64,000 bases of DNA from Armillaria gallica (Eukaryota; Basidiomycota; Agaricomycetes; Agaricales; Physalacriaceae), in NCBI GenBank assembly GCA_037576215.1, contig JBANDB010000011.1, positions 434,001-498,000 on the forward strand. The letters are read 5' to 3'. The notes below the pieces were generated by a model that made no database searches, had not been told where the DNA came from, and saw nothing but the letters and a program-made list of their open reading frames with translations. Below, one piece after another: positions 47,817-58,294 of this stretch; the first letter of the stretch is position 1, and each line of letters begins with the position of its first letter. The position numbers were made by a program, and so were the translations under genes.

Positions 47817-49019
47817 TCAAAATACTTTCATCCTAAAGTTAGCATCAATGCTAGCCCTCAGCTGATCCATGAAGCAACGCTCTAATGTGGTGCTGAACTG
47901 GCCGTCCAACTCCGAATATGCCCCTGGAGCCCCCTGCAATAATGCCATGCCACCGGTGTCTGAAGGCTCGGACCCATCATAGCTGGAAGGCCGCGGCTTG
48001 GCATCGTCGAGCTCACTATCGTCAGCGAGTTCTTCCAATGTGGGTAACCACACTGGCTGGCGAGTCGGTATAACCCAGTCAAGATTTGTCAAGCTGATGG
48101 ATTGTCAGAATGACGTATCCAAGGTGAGAAAATATTCAACGTACAGTCATGCAGGTTCAAGGTTAACCATACCAGGAGCAACAAGAACCAAGTTACGGTC
48201 ATACAGATCGGTGGTATCCAAACTGGTCCAGAACGAGTCAAGGTGTGGAGGCCTGGGGAACACTGCTCAGCATACCATTCGAACAAGGACATGTTACTCA
48301 CCACTCGGGGGGGATTGGCGGGGGATTGGCTATATTCTCTGCGACGATTTCATCAATCAGATATCCATTGTTGACTGAACCAGAGAGCGAATGAACTGCC
48401 ACAGAGACAGAGACAGTTATCGGAGGAATGTGCCTGAGCGAGCTGCGGAGTTAACTCAAACCTGAGAATATCACCAAAGGGATATGGCAACACACCTGTA
48501 AGTCGCATATTCCACTGAGATTGGTGCCGCCAGTGCTGAGCTCCTACCTCTCAGTCCTTGATGAAGGTCATCGAACTTGATGCCCAGTGCTTCCAGGTCT
48601 TCCACTGTCCTGTGCAGTGACTCGTACAAAGATGGCTCCTCAAGAATCCAATGAATGGTGTATGGCTGCAACGCACGGATACACCCCTCCGAATCCGGTG
48701 GTATCGTCCATCCGTGAGTCTGATGTGACAGAACACTGCGGTAGACAGCGATGCATGATGCCACCGGACATGACCAAACCTTCGCCACTGGAAAAGAGCA
48801 TGGTGGTGCTTGTGGTCGTCTAGGAAGGAGGGATCGCATGGTACGATGCTCAAGGAGTTGATAAGCACAGTCTGTATCGACAACATGGCCGCATTGCAGG
48901 ACCCAGACATGACCGAAGACGAAGCAATCTCCACTTGGCGTGCATTGAGTTACAGTGGAAAAAAAGTCGAGGGGGCCAGAACAGATGGAGCACGTAACTG
49001 TGGCTCCAGGATCCATTGA
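47817..49019 (-). CDS. RING-like zinc protein, cargo gene 2 of element B
   Basis: Starts at ATG 49019 (MDPGATVTCSICSGPLDFFS). Cysteine groups match element A: CSICSGPLDF, then VWVLQCGHVVDTDCAYQLL, then VWSCPVASCIAVYRSVLS (C-x2-C, C-x-H-x5-C, C-x4-C). Downstream exons include SVEYATYR, a segment VAVHSLSGSVNNGYLIDEIV, HLDSFWTSLDTTDLYDRNLV and a last frame LDWVIPTRQPVWLPTLEELA with an acidic stretch, ending at 47817. The first exon is open across the position where the element A copy has a TGA. Splicing of the last two exons is uncertain because the phases were not reconciled. A ubiquitin ligase role is possible by RING analogy only. Confidence 0.6.
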
Positions 49020-49379
49020 GCAAAGGTTCAGGGATCTGGTTGCGACTATATAATTGTCCTGGATACGGCGGTTCTTCCCTTCAGTAAGAAATTTCTTCGT
49101 TGCTTCTGAGTAATTCATAAATTCCTTAGAGACTCAGGATAACAACCGAATCCAAAATGAAGAAACCATCCATGGCAGTAACTTTATTCATCAGGTAAAG
49201 TGATGTGTATGGCTATGAATAACAACGTAAACTGATGAATTTATTCAAGCAGTTCAATTGATTCATAGGATTCGATCTGTCCAGCGTTACTTCAAACAAG
49301 ACGTAAGTGTCTTTCAATTCATTTAATTCATCCAAGGTACTCAGTGAATTTATTCATCGCCTCTAATTCATTTACACGT
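49020..49379. repeat. Element B palindrome block, upstream of the RING-like gene
   Basis: Contains GATGAATTTATTCAAG (about 49213), CAATTGATTCAT (about 49258), TTTAATTCATCC and GTGAATTTATTCATCG (about 49343), ending CTCTAATTCATTTACACGT at the LTR border. The same phrase CTCTAATTCATTCA continues at 51395 on the other side of the LTR, showing that one array was split. Confidence 0.65.
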
Positions 49380-51371
49380 TGATGAGCCTCCAGGCTCTGT
49401 ACGCTCAGAATTCTGCGGATTTAGCCATCCATCACCCAATACCTTCGAAACGACGCCATTATAACCCTCACACACTCCATAACACTGCCAACTCTCGATA
49501 ATACCACGGATTTTCGCAGTATAGGCCACAAAAACCCAGATACAGTCCTAAAACCGTGACATCCACTCCTCACGCACTCCGTTATCCTTCCCAGCTCGCC
49601 TCGCATCACAATTACTGTATCCCATCACGGCAAGACATCTTTGATCGACAATCATCCTAAAACGGGGTTGCTACATCACTCAGAAGCATCTGGTTGATGT
49701 GCCCATCAATCATTTAATGAAATGACGTGATTGACGCGAGTACCCTCCCAGCTACGATAATTACAGCTACGGCAACTATAGACCGCGTTTACTAAAGCTG
49801 TTACAGTGCCAAGACTTCGAATTATCGTTGCCCCACGCATACACCTCAGCATGGCAACTGCAGCTCAATAATCCGCAGCTACACAGCACCTTATGATCCA
49901 CTCATCGCTCAATAAAACCACATGGTTCGCATCCATACACGGCAACGTTGAGGACTTGCTGTTACTTTAGAACCACAGATACCATATGTTTACTATGGCT
50001 ATTACAAAAGCCAAGGACTTACAGCCTTACTAAGGCTTCGAAGAATATTCTATTTATAAAATCGTACTTGTAGTATAAAAACTAGGTAGATACCGCATTT
50101 TTAGAGCTAGTTCTTACCCAGTTGATGAGGCTACGGCATTACCAGTCAGCTACAGTTACTCCAAGTTATTCCCCACCGCTTGCTTTACTCTTTAAACGTT
50201 GTTGGTTGCACCAATACACGAAATCTTGTGTCAATAACTTGCTTTTGTCTTTTAATGCCACAACATCGCTTCACTTTCACCACATAGGATTGTTTCATCG
50301 CTTTCACCTTCTACATTGCCATCGTTTTCATCGCCCAGTTCAGTATTGCCTCCGTGTAGGCCCAGTTCAGCTCCATAGGATCACCCTCGTCTTTATCATT
50401 GTTCGGAGTTGCCATGCATCTATTGCCGCAGCACCCCACTCAGCACCTCAGTTGCTACGATTTCTACCAGTTTCTTGCAGTCTCCGTACGTTTATTGCTA
50501 TTGTTTCGACTCACAATATTAGGTACACCCCAAGCCACATTTACTAGGCTATTTCGACGTCTTCTAGTCCATTGCCACGATTTCTAGAGCATCGCAACGA
50601 TTTCTAGCGTGTTGCTACGATTTCTAGAGCATTGCTACGATTACCAGTCCTTCCACACGATTACTCGTCCTTCCCCACGATTACTAGAGCATCGCAACGT
50701 TTTCTAGTCCTTCCCCACGTTTTACAGTCCATCCCCACGATTTCTAGAGCATTGCTACGATTTCTAGAGCATTGCTACGATTTCTAGAGCATTGCTACGA
50801 TTTCTAGAGCATTGCTACGATTTCTAGAGCATTGCTACGATTTCTAGAGCATTGCTACGATTTCTAGAGCATTGCTACAATTACCAGTCCTTCCACACGA
50901 TTACTCGTCCTCTCCCACAATTACTAGAGCATCGCAACGTTTTCTAGCTCCTCCCCACGTTTTCCAGTCTCTCCCCACGTTTTCTCGACCATTGCTACGA
51001 TTTCTAGCGCGTTGCTACGATTTCTAGAGCATCCCTACGATTTCTAGACCCATTTTCGTGGTCTCTAGACCATTTTCGCAGTTTCTATCACGGTTTCTTG
51101 GTATTCAAGTCATACCAGATTCCGTCCCATCTCGTTTATCGAGATCCTTCCTGGCTTACAGCCAACGTCTATCAGTACTCCTTGACCAAGAGTACTACTT
51201 CGCTGACTGAAAAGTCGCAGTGTATCTTGTGTTATTGAGGAATTGACCGCACGGAGGTGCACCGAACCACTCGCAAACACATTGCCTTGATTGCTGTGTT
51301 GCTACGTTAATTGCCTAAGCTCTCTACGAGTTTTGGGTGTTGCCGTTGCCATGGAAGTCTTAGGCTCATCA
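49380..51371. mobile_element. Solo-LTR-like element 2, same family as the HET insertion
   Basis: 1992 bp starting TGATGAGCCTCCAGGCTCTG and ending TTAGGCTCATCA. Flanks ACGT (49376-49379) and ACAT (51372-51375) are a possible decayed 4-bp duplication. It has a TATA-like GTAGTATAAAAACTAG near 50072 and the CGCACGGAGGTGCA word near 51250, both shared with 26525-27908. The open frame at 50122-50547 lies over this LTR and is not called. Confidence 0.7.
50560..51070 (+). repeat. 20-bp minisatellite in LTR-like element 2
   Basis: The unit TTGCTACGATTTCTAGAGCA is repeated perfectly at least six times between 50755 and 50880. Degenerate units such as CTTCCACACGATTACTCGTC extend over the whole interval. 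It is unique to this LTR copy; the HET copy lacks it. Confidence 0.85.
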
Positions 51372-51518
51372 ACATGTCTCGATGAATTTATTCATGCCTC
51401 TAATTCATTCAATGGAGTCAATTTCTTCATTGTGCGTAAAATTTCCTCACTAGAATTGCCATGATAATTTAGACAGCACCTGTTTGCAGGATACCAAGCT
51501 TCTCTCTGTTTGTCGACA
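51372..51518. repeat. Palindrome block right of LTR-like element 2
   Basis: GATGAATTTATTCATG (51381) and CTCTAATTCATTCAA continue the array interrupted by the LTR. Confidence 0.6.
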
Positions 51519-51850
51519 ATGTCTCCATCGCAGTGCTTTACTCTACATCAGCATAGTTTTCTTGGTGCTGCCCTACCTGATTTTGAACGAGGTATCCTCA
51601 CTAGGCAGGGTCAATGCACGCTGAGGAGCATCGTATATGCATTTGTCGCTGAATTTCCCGACGCATTGGGGCCAGATGACAACCCAGACATACTGTGTAG
51701 GGTACAAAATTTGTGCCTCTCCAGACTCACTCCACTGACTCTGACTTCGAAATAGAACATTGCTGCTTGGTTTTACAACCGAAGAGCATTCCAAAGAGCA
51801 CCTCGAGGACAACCGTGGTATTTTGCGTGGCTTCCACTGGTACATCTGAC
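51519..51850 (+). CDS. Small element B gene, unknown function
   Basis: ATG 51519 opens MSPSQCFTLHQHSFLGAALP, then RGILTRQGQCTLRSIVYAFV and DALGPDDNPDIL. A short intron probably follows, and a frame TEEHSKEHLEDNRGILRGFH ends near 51840. About 100 residues, no recognised domain, no counterpart seen in element A. The intron borders are weak. Confidence 0.35.
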
Positions 51851-53092
51851 TATCTCTTTCTGTCATGTACAATGCTGATTCCCAGTCCTCAGAGATTCCG
51901 AGTGTTAGCACAGCGGAAGCGTCTCGCCGTGGCGCAAAGGTTTCACGTATGCAAATATTATTGTTTGATCATTCGTTCCTGCATTGATCCACCCTACAGT
52001 GTTATCCTTTACTTCGCAGGAGAGTGTTTGCCATTGCCGATGGATTACTGGCTATTGTGATCTGTGCACCAATCATTGCGGGTTTCTTCGTCATATTACA
52101 TTGTTATCGTAAATAGGTTGCATTGTACAGAGTATATAGCCCACATGAAATTGTTTTGTTTCTACCATTGTTAACCAGTCTTGTGAGATACTCATAGCCA
52201 TCCAAATGTCGATATTGTCATCCTGAGGACTTCAGAGTGAATTAATTCATCCTACTTCATTACGGTTGATGTTTAATTCATCTTTACTCATTGCCGCCGT
52301 TGATTTATTCATCAGTGACAGGGAAGACAAGGGATCCGCATCCCAGATTTGTGGTATTCTTCCTTGCCATTGAATTATTCATCATCATCATGAATTTATT
52401 TATTGTGTTGACTTATTCACTGCCATTGACTGCAAATTATTCATCCTGCATACATACTCAATCTTCATGAATATATTCATCTTGAGAACTTATTCATGAG
52501 CGTCATCATGAATTTATTCATCCCAGGGATCCGCATCGTAGCTGTATGACATTCTTTCTTGCCGTTGATTCATTCATCGAGGAAATTCATCATCTTTCAT
52601 GAATTTATTCATTCTGTGGACTTATTCATCACCATAGACAGTAATTTATTCATTCCACAGTCGTATTCAATGTCCGTGAATATATTCATCGGGAGAACTT
52701 ATTCATCCCATACCCTTATTCCTAAAATCAGACTTGAAATGTAATGAAAGTTTCATGTTATTGACCTCCGCATGACTACATGCTATGGGACAGATGACAT
52801 AGGAACGAAACTAACAACTTTTAATCGAGAAGATCCTTGCAAACTACTGACTACATGGGCACATAGCAGCAGTAATCTTTCTCTTCTTAACCACAGGGTA
52901 GCCTAGGATTGTCTGTGATCCAAAGGTTGGTCACTTGAGGTGCGCCGGACCAACCGGGCTGAGCTCTTAGTCGTGATCCAACAGCCTTGATTTTTTCCTA
53001 GCAGAATACGTGTGAAGGGGGAACTTGGGGGGAGAAAAGACAGTAGATGTCGGTGAGACAGAGGAATCCAGTACATGGATTTTAGACTTGAG
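51851..53092. repeat. Dense palindrome array of element B
   Basis: From about 52235 to 52720 the words GAATTTATTCATC, GAATATATTCATC, CTTATTCATC and GTTGATTTATTCATC recur more than fifteen times. Two longer segments are direct repeats: GGATCCGCATC appears at 52333 and 52528 followed by similar sequence (ATTCTT(C/T)CTTGCC(A/G)TTGA). No gene is seen, including the 52740-53092 part. Confidence 0.7.
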
Positions 53093-53790
53093 TCAAGGGG
53101 GTGAGGACAAGATGTTGCGGGGTGGATTTATAGCATTCTGGAGAGCCATGAGTCGAGGACTATGACAGGGAGCAGCTGTGACAACGGGCGTGCTTGCAGA
53201 CTTGGAGGAGGTCATGGCCAGGCTCTCCACAGCAGGCGGGACTGGAGACGGATCCCTCACAGGGCTACCCATGTCCTGTTCCTGTGCTTCTAGTATATAG
53301 ATGGCCTTCCGCAGCATGTCTAAGCCGTGACCTTCCGTCAGAGACCCCAACCGAATAAGATAAGTCTCAATGCACTGGGATGAAGCGACATCAATGTTGA
53401 ATCACTGTGTGCTGGTAAAGAATACATACCCTCATCTTGCGGTGGCGGCAGTCCTCCTCATCCTCCTTCGTAGAGCCACGCCCCGTTAATGCAAGGAAAT
53501 CAATAGGAAACTTGGCTCGCCAAGTATCCCACACGTGTAAGCACATGTCCTCCAGTACCTGTCCCCCAATACAACAGCTTGTCCAATAGTCGGCAACCAA
53601 AGGTTTCATTGCGTCCTCTTCATCAGCCGCCAAAAAAAAAACTGGGCGGTAGTGATGAGTCAAACATCTAGTGGAAAATCTTTAAACTTACTACGGTTGT
53701 AAGGGCTTTCAGACATATCCTCTCCATGTCGAGCACACAGGTGATGCAGTAGGGATCAGGAAGAATGGCAACAGCGGGTAGGCAGGATGT
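53093..53790 (-). CDS. Cargo gene 3 of element B, unknown function
   Basis: A C-terminal exon ends at 53093 (LMALQNAINPPRNILSSPP) and begins with ETYLIRLGSLTEGHGLDMLR. The upstream exon, about 53640-53430, reads ADEEDAMKPLVADYWTSCCI ... FPIDFLALTGRG ... EDEEDCRHRKMR. An earlier exon near 53770-53690 reads ILPDPYCITCVLDMERICLK. The match to the gene at 12906-13830 in order, strand and sequence pattern supports homology. The linker is Ser/Pro/Thr-rich. Start codon not fixed. No known domain. Confidence 0.5.
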
Positions 53791-54083
53791 CTGAAATGTG
53801 TGAAGACTAGCGAGCACGTCACCTAACGTGATGGCTCAGAATTTTTTTTGGAGGAAAGGGAAGGGATCACAAATGCACGGGTGCCAGATGAAGAAAATGT
53901 CCGTGGGTAGTTATTATACCTCGGCTCTCAGGCAGATGAAATAATTCATCAGAAGCCTGCAACCTGTCAAATGCGTGTGAGAATTCTTGCCAGGATGAAT
54001 TGATTTATTCATCTGACTAAAACACAATGCTGCTACGAGTAGGTTAGGTAGCACAGGCTATTGGACATGGATGGGCTTACCAT
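53791..54083. repeat. Intergenic stretch with palindromes
   Basis: Contains GATGAAATAATTCATC (about 53935) and GATGAATTGATTTATTCATC (about 53995). No gene seen. Confidence 0.55.
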
Positions 54084-54600
54084 TCATACCTCCTCCTCGA
54101 AACCTTCTGATGGAGTACGCAGATGCCATTGGGAAAATCCATAAAGATGGATTATACGGTCAAATGCCTGTCCCACCATGACTTCCACGTCGTCAAGTTC
54201 GTACTGCCATTCCTCTCCCATGTATCCCTCAGGAATTAGGCCGTGACACACCCAGCACCTCCCCATCTCCATAACATAGATCCTAAATATTTCCTGAATA
54301 CTGAATCAGTAAATTGAAGGAGCAATTGGACTGCCTATGTACAAGTTTGCGCATTTCGATACGAGCCACACTATTCTCAGGCCACATGAGAAACCAAGTG
54401 TGATACACAGTGCAGAGAAAGCTCTGTACTTGGTGTTTGATCACAGTGATCTCAAACTCTGGCCCATGTTGGTTGATCCATACTTTTTGGTCGTAGGTGA
54501 AAGGCAGAGTTATAGGCCACTGTTGGGGCGGTTGAGGCTGCTGTGTTCCTCTGAAGACTGATAAGCAATGATAAACAACCATTAAACATATGGAACTCAT
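54084..54600 (-). CDS. Possible cargo gene 4a of element B
   Basis: Upstream frame ITLPFTYDQKVWINQHGPEF...VQSFLCTVYHTWFLMWPE leads, through a short intron near 54290, to a frame IFRIYVMEMGRCWVCHGLIP...GQAFDRIIHLYGFSQWHL that ends at 54084 with GFEEEV. It resembles element A gene 4a only by the P-(Y/F)-T-Y start and general helical character, and it is on the other strand. The CWVCHG motif might bind metal. Start uncertain. Confidence 0.35.
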
Positions 54601-55435
54601 GGATAGTTAACAGGGATACGCGTGACACTGCGCGCGAATGGTAGATTCAGGAACATGGTGGATAAGCTGCAAGCGTTTTACCAGTGGCAATAGCCAGTAG
54701 TTACCGGTTAGTAACCGGCTAGTCAGAGCTAGTCGGTCTGAACATAATAGCCAGTAGTTACCAGTTAATAACCAGCTAGTTGGTCCGAACATTGGTCAGA
54801 CGAACTATGTCGAACCCATCTTTCACACCATTTTCAGACAAGGGAGGCCAGTCCGAAGTCAAGCATGCTATGTAAAGGTGAGCGAGTATGACCTTAACTT
54901 AATAAAATGCTAAGCACTGTGCACTCTTTAGCCAAAACATGGTCAGACAAACCTCGAGCATGGTGACTCCGATCAAGTTCCTGCACTAAGCATTCATGCT
55001 ATCTGCAGGCAAGGTCAGGAGGCGGTCTCCAGGCGAATTACTGAACTTAGAGTTATTGATCTAGCTGTACGTCTCAAAGATACACTTTAATGGTCTGACA
55101 AATTACACGGAGATAGAAACCTTATTCAGAGAATGAGATATAGAATTATCACCCAGTTGACTAGCACAAATGGGTCGCTACTTCAAGTTTTTGGTCTTTC
55201 AAGATATCGAGCATTATTTGTCGAAATCACCAGTGCTTGGATTGGGTGAGCGAACAGCACAATATGAGTTCATTGATGTTGGATACCCGAGACTTACTCA
55301 CCAGGTTCATGACTTTGTGTGTTCAAGTTCAGCGAAGACTGAACAGACTAGATACATCTGTGGGATTTGTCAACGGCAACTAATTCCAGGCGGCACAAAT
55401 AATAGCGTTCACATTATGCTTCAAGATCACCCAGC
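54601..55435. repeat. Intergenic stretch with a duplicated unit
   Basis: Near 54687-54795 a unit ATAGCCAGTAGTTACC(G/A)GTTA(G/A)TAACC occurs twice about 60 bp apart, each followed by GGTC(T/C)GAACAT. The inner GGTTACT/AGTAACC forms a short inverted repeat. The rest, including the open frame 55170-55435, is not assigned. Confidence 0.45.
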
Positions 55436-56632
55436 ATGGCCATACAACAAACCCTACTACCAGCAGGTGGCCCCGGTCAGACTGAGGTCAGACCATCACG
55501 TATTGTGATCAGCAATGGATATTATTACCTTTTTTGGAATCCTATTCATGACTACCATGTGCAGTGTTGCCTTGCAGGACCAGGCAAAGGCGGACGCTAA
55601 TAGACAAAAGAGTCGCAGGAGTTATTTCAAGTAAGTTTTTCTTTCTTGCTACTTTTTTCTTGCTTACAATGATATCAGACACCGCGATGAAATCTTAGCT
55701 CGTCGACATGAAAAATATCAGAGGAAGCGCGAGACATGGTATGCCATACTCTATCAACATTACATTACTCGTTCTCACAGTATTGTAGTGTGATATCTAA
55801 TCCAAAACAAGCTATGTCGCCTATTTGCGAGCTGAACAAATCCCCAAGGTGTCGCACCACTTCCCCACCATGTCGCTCTGCCTCTCCTGCCATTTGCAAC
55901 CCAAACAAATCCCCAAAGTGTCGCATCACTTCCCCACTATGTCACTTCACTTCTCCCTCTTCACCAGCTGCCAGAAAATCGATAAGAATTGACATCTCAC
56001 CTTCATCAGGATGTTGCTCATCTTCCCCATACCCTCTGTCTCCAATTCACTCTGGAACTCTATGTACAGCTCATGAGTATGTGAATTCTGAGACGCCAAG
56101 CTCATTGAAAACCTGTGAAGACGCGACTGCCATGGGTGCGCCTACACTCCATACAAATGTATGCGGTTCTCCCATCCCCAAGAACCCAAAGTCATTCACT
56201 GCTCCAAGCATCCAGACTTCCACTGGATGTATTCTTCAACTGCCTGTGCAGTGGTATGTCAAGCATGCCCAAGTGATTGAAAAGAAGTTCATCAATCGCA
56301 TGAGGGGTCGCGTGCCTCATGAATATGTGGAATGCCTATATCAGCGTTTTCTATGGATTTACCAAAATGGTGGTTGTGGGGCCATGTTCGGGATTGATGA
56401 GGAGGAGGAAGCTCTTCGAGAGCTGTTGAAGGGCCTATGCCAGTGTGCGGATGATATCATGGATGCAGTTGGAGTGAGCAAACACCTGAGGCATATACAT
56501 ACCATCATACATGATGTCGAGCGTGTTCACTCATGGTTGGTAGAAATTCGCAGTGAAGTCTTCCATGAGGGAAGAGAGTATCTTATCATCGCACATAGCA
56601 AATGTTCTCTGATGTATCAAAAGGAGAAATAA
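55436..56632 (+). CDS. Cargo gene 4b of element B, basic arginine-rich segment protein
   Basis: Starts at ATG 55436 (MAIQQTLLPAGGPGQTE). Phase-consistent introns join it to DQAKADANRQKSRRSYFK, then to HRDEILARRHEKYQRKRETW, then to the long last exon. That exon contains a Ser/Pro/Lys-rich linker with repeated NKSP(R/K)CR(T/I)TSP motifs and a C-terminal helical domain (YVKHAQVIEKKFINRMRG ... CADDIMDAVGVSKHLRHIHT ... SWLVEIRSEVFHEGREYLII), ending at 56632. Element A gene 4b at 15514-16530 has the same intron positions around the basic segment and a related domain. The two proteins share little outside these parts, so the elements are old relatives. A nuclear, nucleic-acid-binding role is inferred from the basic helix and cationic linker. 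Confidence 0.65.
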
Positions 56633-57507
56633 TATTGATATGTGACATTTGATGTGTGACATAACTAGTCTAAACCAAGTCCTGTTTGTCACCGTGGAGG
56701 TAAATCCCTCTTACCAAGATATTAATGAATTACTCACAGAGATGAATGAATTATTGTCTGTAAAGAATCAATTCATTACCTTAGAGCATTGCGGGTTCTT
56801 GGCAAATCTTTGGCATGCCCGATGAATTACTGCCTGTGAAGAATTAATTCATTCTTACAGGATTCTTTGAATAATATCCGCGGAAAAGCTGTGAGTCAAT
56901 TCATTAAGGCAGGCGATGAATTATTGTCTGTAAATTATTGATTCATTCTTACAGGACTTTTTGAATAAGTCTGGAGAGAAGAACGGTGAATTAACCCATC
57001 GCTGTTGTCGAGAAGTCAACGGGTTCTTGATATATCTTTACTAGCACCTGCGATGAATTACTGCGTGTAAAGAATTAATTCATTCTTATGAATAATATCC
57101 AGAGAGAAGCAGTGAATCAATTCATTGGTGCGTGCGATGAATTATTGTCTGTAAATTTTTGATTCATTCTTACAGGACTTTTTGAATAAGTCCGGAGAGA
57201 AGAACAGTGAAATTAATCCATCGCTGTCTTCAAGAAGTCAACGGGTTCCTGATATATCTTTAGCGCGTGCGATGAATTACTGCCTGTCAAGAATTAATTC
57301 ATTCTTAGAGCATTTTTTGAATAAGTCTATTGACATTGATTCATTGCCTCAGAACATTTGAACAAGTTGCAAGAATGGACACGAAAAAGGCATGAACAAC
57401 AACATACATTCATGATCTAACTACTTGACAGCTACGCGACAATGAACCAGTAACTACGTAACAGCTACGCAATGATAACGACTAGTCAGAACAATGGGTA
57501 CGGTATT
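56633..57507. repeat. Element B palindrome block with long direct repeats
   Basis: Units about 220-250 bp long repeat two to three times. Each carries GATGAATTA(C/T)TG(C/T)CTGTAAAG followed by GAATTAATTCATTCTTA, then TTTTTGAATAAGTC(C/T)GGAGAG and AGAAGTCAACGGGTTC. GATGAATTA and TAATTCATTC form arms around the CTGCCTGT core. No gene seen. Confidence 0.75.
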
Positions 57508-58098
57508 CTAAAACTTGAGGACTTTGGGGATTACGATGACCTGTGTCTTCGACAAAGCATTGTTGAACATTTGGGTTGCCTCAGTTTTGGTGCCACCCTT
57601 GGAGGACAGGCCACCGGGGACACCAGTCGTCAGGGACAACTGGTCCGAACTAGCGACAGTTAGCGTGAATTGAGACTGAAGGGAATAATGACCACATACC
57701 ATCCCTGCACGACCTCCACAGCCCAGCCCTTCGTAACTGTGTACCACTTCTGGGGGTTATGGAGCCCAGGGTTGTTCAGGTGGCCACAGCCGCTGCATGC
57801 GAATGTGGGAGGAGCAGGATCCTCGTCCTCGGTGGGAAGCGGCAACAGTCCTGACGGAACACTGAGGCTAGCACCGGGTGGTAAGATCCCTGCGAGAATA
57901 TTAGTTGTGGCGACAATGCGAAATATTTCCAACAAACCAGGGGCAATGTCGTCTAAAGGCAAATGGAGTTAGACAACACCATGATTGATCCAAAGTTAGC
58001 TTACCGAGCTCAGCGAACAACATCGCAATTAGGTGTAGGATTCAATCCTGATGAAAGTCATTGGTAGAGGAGGGAGTCTGACTGAGAGCTGAAGACAT
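57508..58098 (-). pseudogene. Cargo gene 5 of element B, CxxC plus RNase HI N-terminal/viroplasmin-like segment
   Basis: Starts at ATG 58098 (MSSALSQTPSSTNDFHQD). TGA at 58044-58042 interrupts it before ILHLIAMLFAEL; CGA would keep it open. An intron leads to DDIAPGLLEIFRIVATTNIL and a Pro-rich linker. CSGCGHLNNPGLHN provides the cysteine pair, followed by KWYTVTKGWAVEVVQG. A second intron (57600-57660) joins the segment GVPGGLSSKGGTKTEATQMF and a tail ending at 57508. The YTVxKG...GxxGG...EAxxxF layout is that of the RNase HI N-terminal/viroplasmin fold and matches the gene at 16822-17512. The elements may use it to bind RNA/DNA hybrids, which is inference. Confidence 0.55.
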
Positions 58099-58294
58099 TG
58101 CTATTGCTGGGGAAGAGAGATGGACAAAGTCCTCCCTTTATATACGGGGAACTTGTCAACTGTGCAGTTGCAGTTCAACTCTGCTGGAAGGACCCGAAGG
58201 CGCTGGATTAGAATTGGCTGCAGCACATCGATTTCTGATCAGCCCCCAAGTTAAACGTTAAGCTTCCCGTCTGCTATTCCACCATTGTTATCAC

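Noticed and set aside
50122..50547. 141-codon open frame
   Set aside because: It lies wholly inside a noncoding solo-LTR-like element and has no family features.
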